From: Stramonita haemastoma | Taxonomy: Eukaryota > Mollusca > Gastropoda > Neogastropoda > Muricidae | Length of the DNA stretch: 10,000 bases | NCBI GenBank assembly: GCA_030674155.1 | Contig: CM060334.1 | Coordinates: 37,162,957 to 37,172,956, forward strand | Reading direction: 5' to 3' | The notes under the pieces: model-generated | What the model was told of the DNA's origin: nothing | What the model saw: only the letters and a program-made list of their open reading frames with translations | The model's database searches: none | Shown: piece after piece, positions 1 to 7,640 of the stretch | Layout of the letters: each line of letters begins with the position of its first letter | How positions within the stretch are numbered: the first letter of the stretch is position 1 | Translations under genes and position numbers: made by a program

Positions 1-233
1 TGACTGGGAGGCTATCTGGACGTTAGGCAGACACTGCACTATACCTGAGGATAGAGGAGGGTGATGATAACAACAATAATGATAATAATAATAGTGATGA
101 AAAGAACGCTGAATTTGCCCCATTGTACCGACATAGACTTGGAGGCTAACTGGACGTTAGGCAGACACTGCACTATACCTGAGGATAGAGGAGGGTGATG
201 ATGATAATAACAATAATAATGATGAAAAGAACG
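1..233. repeat. Diverged tandem duplication with internal AAT/GAT microsatellite
   Basis: Bases 7-108 and 141-233 are two copies of one segment of about 95-100 bases in direct orientation. Both run from GGAGGCTA through TGGACGTTAGGCAGACACTG and TGAGGATAGAGGAGGGTGATGA to GATGAAAAGAACG. The spacing between copies falls from 134 bases at the left end to 125 at the right, so the length difference lies in the AAT/GAT microsatellite inside the unit. A spacer (109-140) separates the copies. The array may continue beyond the left edge. It lies on the 3' side of the glycosyltransferase exon and so is probably intronic. Confidence 0.85.
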
Positions 234-794
234 ATGGTGGTTTTTGCTTTCTTTAATTAGTTACGTGTAGTGGTCATAGAATCTTTCTTAAACTCGGTAA
301 AATAAGTTCACAAAGATATGCATGTATGTATACAATACATTTTTTTTTAATTCAAATTTTTGGAAGCATTCTTGCAATGATGAAGGAGATGTAATGGTTA
401 CCAGCACCTGTTTTCCTTCACTACTCTTTGTCGTAAAAAAAGAAAAAAGAAAGAAAGAAAGAAAAAAATGTATATATAAGTGTTTTATATTATTTTATTC
501 CCCATCTTTTTTTCTTCAAAACTCTCTCTAGATCTATATATAGAGAGAGAGTTTTGAAGAAATATGTAACTCAAGGATTGATTACATTATTGAATAACGG
601 TAAAATCTTGAAAAAGAAAATTGAACCAGTGGGGACCCAATACTTAAAAAAGAGTAAAAATCCACAGAAATTAAGAAATATGTTTGGACTGGTTTTTTTT
701 CATATTTTATTCCCCATCCTTTTTTCTTCAAAACTCTACGACTTACAAAGAAGTGTGTAGCTCAGACCTATCAGAACCTTGAAGTTTGACCCAC
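234..794 (-). other. AT-rich probable intron downstream of the GCNT exon
   Basis: This stretch is AT-rich, with A/T homopolymers and an AAAG-type purine tract near 437-467, and shows no recognisable coding exon on either strand. Because the glycosyltransferase exon ends at a splice donor at 795/794 on the minus strand, the sequence to the left is best read as the beginning of its intron. The next conserved blocks of the GT14 catalytic domain are not found in it, so the next exon must lie to the left of this window. Confidence 0.5.
483..738. repeat. Hairpin plus direct and inverted repeat of a T-rich motif
   Basis: Bases 511-530 and 541-562 are inverted repeats that differ only by two extra bases in the right arm, with a 10-base loop; the pair could form a strong hairpin. 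The sequence of the left arm and its T-rich lead-in (about 485-526) recurs in direct orientation at about 700-737, sharing ATTTTATTCCCCATC and CTTCAAAACTCT. The segment from 548 to 737 is therefore bounded by 15-base inverted termini (AGAGTTTTGAAGAAA). It could be a small foldback or MITE-like element of about 190 bases, but no target-site duplication is evident. Confidence 0.55.
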
Positions 795-799
795 CTCGC
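789..799 (-). other. Splice donor ending the GCNT exon
   Basis: On the minus strand the sequence reads GCGAG then GTGGGT, so the exon ends at 795 and the intron begins at 794. It is placed just after the conserved YCIHLDKKSP block, where the open frame stops resembling the GCNT family. The intron phase is 1 (one base of the next codon). Inferred from consensus and loss of homology, not from transcript data. Confidence 0.65.
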
Positions 800-1548
800 A
801 AAGCTCGCCAGGTGGAGTAGGGACTCTTCTTGTCCAGGTGGATGCAGTAGAGGTTGTGGGGGCGGTACACAGCCCTCAGCAACCTCTCCATCTGCTCCAC
901 ATCCTTGTAGAACAGGAGACTGAAGGCCAGAGGAAAGGCACGCTCTCTCGCGGTGGCGTCCATAATGTACCCCCGCTCCTGCAAGAAGCGCGAACAGTTA
1001 CGGGTGTGCTGGACGTAGTCTTCATCGGAGCGGATCAGCGGGAAATGGTTGTCCATGAACTGCTTGGCGTGGAGCTGCGTGTCAGGATCCCCGGCGATGA
1101 GTTGCGGACAGTGGGGGTACCTGAGAACAGAACTGCTTTCTGAGCCGGATTTCGGCACCCACTGCTGCGCCTTGGGCCAGGGATTCCGCGAGGCGAGGTG
1201 AGCCTGAACATTTGTTGATCCTGGGTGTGGAGTTCTGAGGTCTCCCTGAGGAAGAGGTTCCTCGACCCAGTATTTCAGCGGGTGACCCGACTCCAGAGCG
1301 TACACGTACCCGAGAAGCTTCTGAGGGTGTGGGTACCTGTACACCTGGTAGTGGCTGGCGTGTAGGAGAGTCATGGAGGTGACTAAGGTGAAGATGAGGA
1401 TGATGAGCAAGGTGCGCTGGGCTTTGCGGGAGACGATGAATAAATACAGGTAGTCCAGCCAGGTGCGGCGGTAAGCCATGGTCCTCGGGGTTAGCATCAG
1501 TTGAGGGGTGGGGTGGAGGGGGAGTAGATGGTGCTGGTGACGGATCAT
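795..1548 (-). CDS. Core-2/I-branching beta-1,6-GlcNAc transferase, first coding exon (partial)
   Basis: A GT14 family (GCNT) type II Golgi enzyme, which as a family transfers GlcNAc from UDP-GlcNAc in beta-1,6 linkage onto mucin O-glycans or polylactosamine. The exon encodes 251 residues plus one base. Visible in order: a basic cytosolic tail (1-45), a hydrophobic anchor (about 46-64, TLLIILIFTLVTSMTLL), a stem region, a conserved cysteine block (147, HCPQLIAGD), a second one (185, NCSRFLQERGYI, with an N-glycosylation sequon at Asn184), and the start of the catalytic fold (205-242: FPLAFSLLFYKD, ERLLRAVYRPHN, YCIHLDKKSP). Family members run to about 400-450 residues, so over a third, including the catalytic glutamate, lies in exons outside the window. 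The reading frame beyond 795 becomes unrelated sequence. The first ATG (1548) follows an in-frame TAA at 1569-1567 but has a weak context; Met24 (1479) sits in ACCATGG and may be the main start. Whether it makes core 2 or I branches cannot be told. Confidence 0.9.
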
Positions 1549-1627
1549 GAGGCGGGTTTGGTTATGTTAGCCAGGACGTAGTGTGTGTGGAGGTTGGAAG
1601 TGATCATGTCGCTGTCTCATGTTTTTT
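1549..1627 (-). promoter_or_regulatory. Probable 5' UTR of the GCNT gene with two uORFs
   Basis: A possible splice acceptor (GATTTCATTTCAG, minus strand, ending at 1628) would start this exon at 1627. Between it and the first coding ATG lie two short upstream ORFs. One runs 1620-1567 (17 codons plus stop), in frame with the main frame and closed by the TAA that also isolates the main start. The other runs 1607-1545 (20 codons plus stop), and its TGA overlaps the main ATG as ATGA. If the leader is transcribed as drawn, both would lower initiation at 1548 and favour the better-placed Met24 codon. The transcription start is unknown, and the acceptor is a prediction. Confidence 0.4.
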
Positions 1628-1670
1628 CTGAAATGAAATCATAATGCCTGGTTTTTATTTATACTTGTAT

Positions 1671-1702
1671 ACCCCCCTCCCCCCCCCCCAAAAAAAAAAA
1701 AG
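1671..1702. repeat. C-run followed by A-run
   Basis: A tract of C bases interrupted by one T (1671-1690) is followed directly by about a dozen A bases. This is simple sequence with no coding meaning; short open frames over it on the minus strand are artefacts of the neighbouring AC repeat. Confidence 0.9.
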
Positions 1703-1841
1703 GAAAAAAAATTTACATCCACACATGTAAATTTTCGGGTATGCACTCACCCACACGCACTTGATGCATGCACGCATACATACATACAAGAATGCAGGCA
1801 CAAGGTTGAACATATAATACACCCAAAGGTATTTCATGCGT

Positions 1842-1844
1842 ACA

Positions 1845-1907
<63 letters not shown>
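1842..1907. repeat. (AC)n microsatellite
   Basis: About 33 AC units with a single interruption (CC at 1850-1852). It produces spurious poly-(Cys-Val) frames on the minus strand. The flanks (1703-1841 and 1908-2146) are AT-rich unique sequence in which I see no gene. Confidence 0.97.
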
Positions 1908-1910
<3 letters not shown>

Positions 1911-2146
1911 AATAAATAACAGGAGGGAGTTTCATCTAGTGTATTTTTATTTACCTTTGATGTAGCAGATTATACTGGCTGATATAAACAAATCAAAACT
2001 CTGTACTTTTCCTTACCAGCTAAAGTGAGTTCTTTCTCACATTCGGTAGGAGAGAAAAAAAACAAGTTACAATATCTTGGGAGGCAGCTTAACCGTAAGG
2101 AAAACAGTTAAAGTGAGTAACACTGGTCTATCCATTTTTTTTCCAT

Positions 2147-2477
2147 TTATTCTTTTATATCGAGGATAATGGAATAAGCACTCTCTTTTTACATCCAGTC
2201 CCCGTGTGTATGCAGTTTTGTAAATGTCATCTGTTCCCACCGGCACACGATGGCCTACTCTTACGAAAAGCGGAACAGGATTTAACGTGTGCACAAGATG
2301 TTCTGCGAGCGTTCACACACGGGACCTCGGTTTATAGTCTCATCCGAAGGACTTTGGGGAAGAGTGGAGTCAGCGCTGATGTTAACTCCAGGAGAAGAAT
2401 CCCCTCGAACGGGAATCGAACCCGGGTCGTAAATTGCGAGCGCAATGTTTTGACCACTAGGCTGTCCCGTCCCCCGC
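2147..2477 (-). mobile_element. tRNA-derived SINE, apparently full length (copy 1)
   Basis: Read on the minus strand this is a classical short retroelement. A tRNA-like head (about 2477-2405) carries A-box and B-box promoter motifs. A central domain (about 2378-2278) includes TCCTTCGGATGAGAC, AACCGAGGTCCCGTGTG and CACACGTTAAATCCTG. A family-specific 3' body follows, and the element ends in an A-rich tail (AAAAGAATAA). The central domain resembles the conserved core shared by SINEs of many invertebrates and common in molluscs; I do not assign a superfamily name with certainty. The 8-base ATGGAAAA flanks both ends (2478-2485 and 2139-2146) and may be the target-site duplication. It has no protein-coding capacity and would depend on a LINE for mobility. 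A second copy of the family lies at 5861-6138, roughly 90% alike by eye. Confidence 0.88.
2412..2459 (-). promoter_or_regulatory. Internal RNA polymerase III promoter (A and B boxes) of the SINE
   Basis: The A box TAGTGGTCAAAACA is at 2459-2446 and the B box GGTTCGATTCC at 2422-2412, in the order and spacing of a tRNA gene. The T-arm CGGG/CCCG stem is intact, but the acceptor and anticodon arms do not fold as a proper tRNA, so this is a SINE head and not a functional tRNA gene. Confidence 0.75.
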
Positions 2478-2565
2478 TTTTCCATCACCAGGATGACCAA
2501 AAGCCAGTTTGTAACGTGTGGAAAATCTGTGTACGTTTAGCAGACAGTAGAGAATTCAGAGACTA

Positions 2566-2648
2566 GGGGAGTGGAGGAAGCTGGTTGCAAAATCTCAGTG
2601 GTGCCCCCCCCTCACGTCTGCAGGACTACGGGATAGTGATGGTAAAGA
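2566..2648 (+). repeat. Dispersed repeat, copy A
   Basis: This segment matches 9404-9484 in the same orientation. Shared blocks are GGGGAGTGGAGG, AGCTGGTTGCAA, GTGCCCCC and GGACTACGG, followed by a GTGA/GGTAAAG-like end. It is about 75-80% alike by eye. It begins about 90 bases outside the head of SINE copy 1 and does not belong to it. Its origin is unknown; it may be part of a larger mobile element or a short non-autonomous repeat. Confidence 0.7.
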
Positions 2649-3084
2649 AGAGTATTCACTACCCACATTGCCGTGACATGGGTGGAGGGAGTCTTTCAGA
2701 CTTTCATGCTTAGGGAACAAAAGTACAAAACGTGCAAACCATCTCTCGACACTCGTCACAACAGACTTCCAGTGCCTCCACAGCTCCAGACCCTGTCCTC
2801 CAGACTGGGATCGCAGAGCACCCCACCCCCACCCCTGTACACCAGCCGATACATTTTATTTCAAGTTGTTTAGGCCTCGCCGGCCACGAAAGCCATGCCA
2901 TAACAGGATTGTCAGCACATTCTGTTTGAGTCACTTCAACAACATTCGTTCCAAGTTCAAAACCAGCACTCGCGATTCTTTCCATTATCCAAACACCGTC
3001 AACGCGAAGAAAGAATCACATTAGCTAAATGACAAACGCAGGGAGGACAGAATAGGAGGAATTTTCAGCACAGAATTTCTACAA
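2649..3084. other. Unique sequence, no supported gene
   Basis: Both strands have short open frames, the longest on the minus strand from an ATG at 2985 to 2710 (91 codons, cysteine-rich near its C-terminus). I recognise no domain, see no good splice or promoter context, and no codon pattern favours either strand. The stretch has a C-rich patch near 2820-2836. I treat it as non-coding or as part of an unidentified repeat. Confidence 0.4.
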
Positions 3085-3106
3085 GGGGGGGGGGGGGGGG
3101 GGGGGG
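3085..3106. repeat. Poly-G run of 22
   Basis: An uninterrupted run of 22 G bases. It can form a G-quadruplex on the plus strand and is a site where read length errors are likely. Confidence 0.95.
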
Positions 3107-3492
3107 CTTATTTACGCCAAAAGAGCCCCCTGGCATCCCCACGAGAATCTGACGAATTTCCGGATAGCTACGAGATCTTCCGCGGACAATCACCGCACTA
3201 AAAGGTTTGGACATTCCTTACCACCACCCACCCCACCACCACCACCACCTTCACGCCTCAAGCGTCAGCAATCTCCCAACACAGGTCCCTCTTCCCCCTC
3301 CCCATCCCCTCCCTATTCCTGGTCCCATTGTTTGACAGAAGTGAGCGCTCAGGCGTTAGGAAGAACAAGAAGCCAGTAATTGGTCTCCTCCAACAGCTAC
3401 TGAGTATTTTGCAATCCCCACCCACCTACTATATCCCTTTCATCTCCGCTCTCCCCATGCCTTGTCCGGGAGGACTACGTGATTTGCGCAAT
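3107..3492. other. C-rich unique sequence, no supported gene
   Basis: Moderately GC-rich sequence with CCACC/ACC trinucleotide patches (about 3221-3250) and pyrimidine-rich stretches (3286-3320). No coding frame with recognisable content, RNA gene or repeat match to the rest of the window was seen. Confidence 0.4.
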
Positions 3493-3578
3493 ACACACAC
3501 ACACACACACAACACACACACAACACACAGCACACACCCGCACGCACACACACGCACGCACGTGTGTGTGTGTGTGTA
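3493..3578. repeat. (AC)n changing to (GT)n, palindromic junction
   Basis: An imperfect AC/CGCA array (3493-3560) turns into a GT array (3562-3577) through the CACGCACGTGTG junction. The two halves are complementary, so the tract can fold on itself. Neighbouring frames rich in Thr-His or Cys-Val are artefacts. Confidence 0.95.
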
Positions 3579-3587
3579 TGGTGAAAT

Positions 3588-3659
3588 CAAATCAAATCAA
3601 ATTTTTATTTCCAGATGGTACATTGAATAAGCATGGATTTGCTTTTTTTTTTTTTTTTT
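3588..3659 (-). mobile_element. Possible 3' end of a retroelement with (TTTGA)n tail
   Basis: On the minus strand an A-run (3659-3643) is followed by GCAAATCCATGCTTATTC, then GGAAATAAAAATTTGATT and repeats of the pentamer TTTGA. A polyadenylation-like AATAAA next to a short-unit tail is typical of LINE and SINE 3' ends in invertebrates. The block GCTTATTC also opens the 3' terminal part of the two SINE copies at 2147 and 5861, but the following bases differ. Only the tail region is present; the family is not identified. Confidence 0.4.
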
Positions 3660-3670
3660 ACGTGTGTAGA

Positions 3671-3673
<3 letters not shown>

Positions 3674-3736
<63 letters not shown>
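3674..3736. repeat. (GT)n microsatellite
   Basis: About 31 uninterrupted TG units. This alternating purine-pyrimidine tract is of a kind able to adopt Z-DNA. Confidence 0.98.
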
Positions 3737-3737
<1 letters not shown>

Positions 3738-3752
3738 AACCCTTGACATAAG

Positions 3753-3793
3753 AATATATATATATAATATATAATAATATATATATATATATA
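3753..3793. repeat. (AT)n tract
   Basis: Imperfect AT/TAA dinucleotide array, self-complementary, between the GT array and the CT array. Confidence 0.95.
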
Positions 3794-3809
3794 ATTTGTA
3801 GACAGTTAA

Positions 3810-4830
<1,021 letters not shown>

Positions 4831-4981
4831 AAAATAACAAAGATGACGTGCCATCAATGTGGAAAGCAGTGTGGACAACATGAAAGAACTGGAACCAACT
4901 ATCAGCACTACTGCTGTGAAACTTGTATCAAAGCAGCACGAGTTTTCTACGTAGGCCTCTTTCACCAACAGAATACGTCTT
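4831..4981 (+). CDS. Candidate cysteine-rich exon (zinc-finger-like), unproven
   Basis: A short open stretch lies between an acceptor-like TTGCTTTCAG (ending 4830) and a donor-like GTAAGC (from 4982). In the frame of the ATG at 4843 it reads MTCHQCGKQCG, then ERTGTNYQHYCCETC and KAARVFYV. The cysteines form C-x2-C-x18-C-x2-C. The spacing is close to GATA-type fingers (x17-18), while the HY, CETC and following basic and aromatic residues recall the first finger of nuclear receptor DNA-binding domains, which normally have x13. Neither family's diagnostic residues are complete. Without splicing the frame stops at 4990-4992. It may be a real exon, a pseudogene fragment or chance. No function is assigned. 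Confidence 0.25.
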
Positions 4982-5540
4982 GTAAGCAATGACACATTGT
5001 TTATGACTATGATTGGTGATGCTCTGCTCAAGAAATTGTACCATGGCGTCACAGAAGCAAGACATCTTTTTGAAAATATCATTATTATGAAGTATTCATT
5101 ACTATTATGTGACTGATTCCACGATCGTCTGGATAGAGCGTGACGAACAAACAGTATTTTGCGAGTGTCGCATTTTTTAACATTATCAGTTGGTTCAGCA
5201 ACGAGATGTCAACTACAGAGACGAGGACTACACTAGGCGAGAAAAAGTGACGTGACTGCAACACAACATTGTGTCTTCAAGAACTTATTTATGGGAGGAA
5301 TCGCCAGAACTCTCAAAGGCAGATAAACGTGACTGAGGACGCAACAACAAACGCTTTGCTGAAGTACGTGTGAATTGTGAAGTCACCACAGTAGCAGGGG
5401 CGCCGAATCGCATCACTGTGAGTAGGTCAAATCCTTCTTTAGACATAGCATTGACTACTAACACTGCTATGTGCATGCAATTGTTTCGTTTTGTTGCTTG
5501 TGATATACTGTCTTTTTTACTGCAAAACTTTTAGGCTCCC
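4982..5540. other. Unique sequence, no supported gene
   Basis: The plus strand has several interrupted frames. The minus strand has a 111-codon frame over 5082-4747 that overlaps the cysteine-rich candidate exon, and a 63-codon frame over 5476-5285. None shows a recognisable domain or a convincing context. No repeat matching other parts of the window was found. Confidence 0.35.
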
Positions 5541-5575
5541 CCTCTCTTCACCCCCTTCCCTTCCTCTGTATGTCA

Positions 5576-5694
5576 GTCAGTCTTTTTGTCTCTGTCTGCC
5601 TGTCCGTCTCTCTCCCTCTCTGTGTCTCTCGCTCTCTCTCAGAGACTCACTCTCTATCCCTCGCGCTTTCCCTATCTCTGTCTCTCTCTGTGTC

Positions 5695-5771
<77 letters not shown>

Positions 5772-5773
5772 TC

Positions 5774-5860
<87 letters not shown>
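5576..5860. repeat. Pyrimidine-rich compound microsatellite: degenerate CTGT/CT, (TGTC)n, (CT)n
   Basis: Degenerate CT and CTGT motifs (5576-5697) lead into a TGTC tetranucleotide array (5698-5770) and then into CT arrays (5772-5860) with CCT/CCCC breaks. One strand is almost all pyrimidine, so the tract could form triplex (H-DNA). The Ser-Leu-rich and Arg-Glu-rich frames over it are artefacts. Confidence 0.95.
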
Positions 5861-5865
<5 letters not shown>

Positions 5866-6135
5866 CTTCCTGGAGTTAACATCAGTGCTGACTCCACTCT
5901 CCCCAAAAAGTCCTTCGGATGAGACTTTAAACCGAGGCCCCGTGTGCGAACGCACGCAGAACATCTTGCGCACACGTTAAATCCTGTTCCGCTTTTCGTA
6001 AGAGTAGGCCATCGTGTGCCGGTGGGAACAGATGACAATATTTACAAAACTGCATACACACGGGGACCGGATGAAAAAAAGCACATGATTGCTTATTCTG
6101 TTATCCTCGATATAAAAGAATAAATAAATAAATAA

Positions 6136-6138
<3 letters not shown>
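5861..6138 (+). mobile_element. SINE copy 2, tRNA head missing
   Basis: Same family as the element at 2147-2477 but in the opposite orientation. It starts at TTCTTCCTGGAGTTAACATC, just before the central domain, and continues through TCCTTCGGATGAGAC, AACCGAGG and TTCCGCTTTTCGTAAGAG to a TATAAAAGAA(TAAA)n tail. The tRNA-like head with the A and B boxes is absent, so it could not be transcribed from its own promoter. Differences from copy 1 are mostly single-base changes, a 4-base insertion (about 6036-6039) and changes in the A-rich stretch before GCTTATTC. It is flanked on both sides by TC arrays, so a target-site duplication cannot be recognised. Confidence 0.88.

Positions 6139-6216
<78 letters not shown>
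6139..6216. repeat. (TC)n microsatellite
   Basis: About 38 uninterrupted TC units directly after the SINE tail. The same motif lies on the other side of the SINE (5772-5860). Confidence 0.97.
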
Positions 6217-6539
<323 letters not shown>

Positions 6540-6728
6540 ATTTATTTAGCATTAGGAATAAAAATATAGGGAACGAATGTCGCGCCATATATCGATTACA
6601 GGAAAGTGAGTGTGCTATGAATGATGGGAGTTGCATCTTGCTTTGGGTTTTCTTTTGAAGTTATACTGATTAACCGATTATCAAGTTCCGAGACTTTGCT
6701 CTTTGTATAGTTGCCTGCCATGTTTGGC

Positions 6729-6729
<1 letters not shown>
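6540..6729. other. Unique sequence, nothing recognised
   Basis: Short unique block between arrays. No ORF with recognisable content on either strand. Confidence 0.5.
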
Positions 6730-6797
<68 letters not shown>

Positions 6798-6814
6798 TGT
6801 TTGTGTGTGCGTGC

Positions 6815-6884
<70 letters not shown>
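6730..6884. repeat. Long (GT)n array with GTGC interruptions
   Basis: Two GT blocks (6730-6779 and about 6834-6884) are separated by GTGC, TTTG and GTGC variants. It is one of the longest simple repeats in the window and gives rise to poly-(Cys-Val) and poly-(Thr-His) frames on the two strands. GTGTGCGT-rich sequence continues weakly to about 6930. Confidence 0.97.
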
Positions 6885-6887
<3 letters not shown>

Positions 6888-6930
6888 CGCTAGGCGTGAG
6901 TGTGTGCGTGCTCCGGCGTGTGTGCGTTCC

Positions 6931-7219
6931 TGCCTATGTTGTATATGTAGGCTATGTAAAACAAACAAACAAAACCTCAACGCCAGGAAGTTGGGCGATT
7001 GCCGTCTTTGGCCAGTTGATATATCCGTACAACAAAAACTCATGTAAAGAGGACAAAAGAAGTGTGGGAGACTATGTTTTCTTTTCAGTCCATTTTTTCT
7101 TTGGAATACAGTCAGTAGAATCAGAACATCATTCTTGGGTACATGGTAGAGCTATCACCATAACCCCACAACAGTTTGGGTAGACAAGTGTATCAGTAAA
7201 TCTTTGGTATTAGGACGAG
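6931..7219. other. Unique sequence, nothing recognised
   Basis: Holds a short (AAAC)n patch at 6957-6974 and otherwise unique sequence. One plus-strand frame crosses it but begins in the GT array and has no recognisable domain. Confidence 0.45.
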
Positions 7220-7640
7220 GCCTGCTCCGTCTCTGTCTGACTTTATCCGTCTGTCTGTATAGCTCTATTACAAACAGCCCCAAACAGTTTAGTTTAAAAA
7301 AAAAAAGTGTTGTGATTGATGGTATGTGTCTGGGTGCCTCTTCAGGTTGTCTCTTTCTTTATGTCTGTCTCTATCTTTCTGTCTGTCTGTCTATCTAATT
7401 ATCACAGCATTCCCCGCTCTAACGATAAAATTATTAGAAAAGTGTAATATAATTGATGGTATGTGTCAATACTTGCTCTCTGGCTGTGTCCGTCTCTGCC
7501 TGCCTGTCTGTCTGTCTCAGTATCTGTCTTTCCCCTCTCTGTCTGTGTCTGTCTCTCTGTCGTCTCTCCCTCCCTCCCTCTTTCTCTCTGTCTGCCTGTC
7601 TCCGTCTCTGTCTGTCTAGAAGTCTATCTGTCTCTCTGTC
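7220..7640. repeat. Degenerate CTGT-rich region with an internal tandem duplication
   Basis: The plus strand is dominated by CTGT, CTCT and CCT motifs of varying regularity, with a CCCT patch at 7566-7580. Inside it, a composite unit occurs twice at a spacing of about 136 bases. Each copy has CTGTCTGT, an AT-rich linker, AAAAGTGT and then ATTGATGGTATGTGTC (ends at 7331 and 7467). The second copy is again followed by CTGT-type sequence. This looks like an old tandem duplication of a microsatellite with its flank. Confidence 0.7.

Noticed and set aside
838..1143. A 101-codon plus-strand frame opposite the GCNT exon
   Set aside because: Antisense shadow of a well-supported coding exon with clear GT14 motifs on the other strand.
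2405..2477. A tRNA gene on the minus strand
   Set aside because: A and B boxes and the T-arm are present, but acceptor and anticodon arms do not pair properly, and the sequence continues into a SINE body with a second copy elsewhere.
2204..2566. A 120-codon plus-strand frame and a 72-codon minus-strand frame over SINE copy 1
   Set aside because: Both lie within the SINE; the minus-strand peptide recurs at 5861-5980 only because the SINE is duplicated.
2710..2985. A 91-codon minus-strand ATG frame with several cysteines
   Set aside because: No recognised domain, no splice or promoter context and an equally open frame on the other strand; kept only as an unassigned region.
3465..3485. A third copy of the 2566/9404 repeat, from GGAGGACTACG
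   Set aside because: Only eight to nine bases match; none of the other conserved blocks is present.
4843..4992. Firm assignment of the cysteine-rich stretch as a GATA or nuclear receptor finger
   Set aside because: Spacing fits GATA but the usual tryptophan and LCNACG signature are missing; wording recalls nuclear receptors but the spacer is five residues too long.
5491..5980. Ser-Leu-Cys-rich and Arg-Glu-rich frames across the CT/TGTC array
   Set aside because: Produced by the pyrimidine repeat; one frame merely reads into the SINE at 5861.
6703..7047. Long open frames across the GT/CA arrays (poly Cys-Val, poly Thr-His), here and at 1655-1906, 3597-3935, 7699-8166, 8694-9161
   Set aside because: Dinucleotide repeats have no stop codons in these frames, so open length is meaningless; the flanks show no domain.
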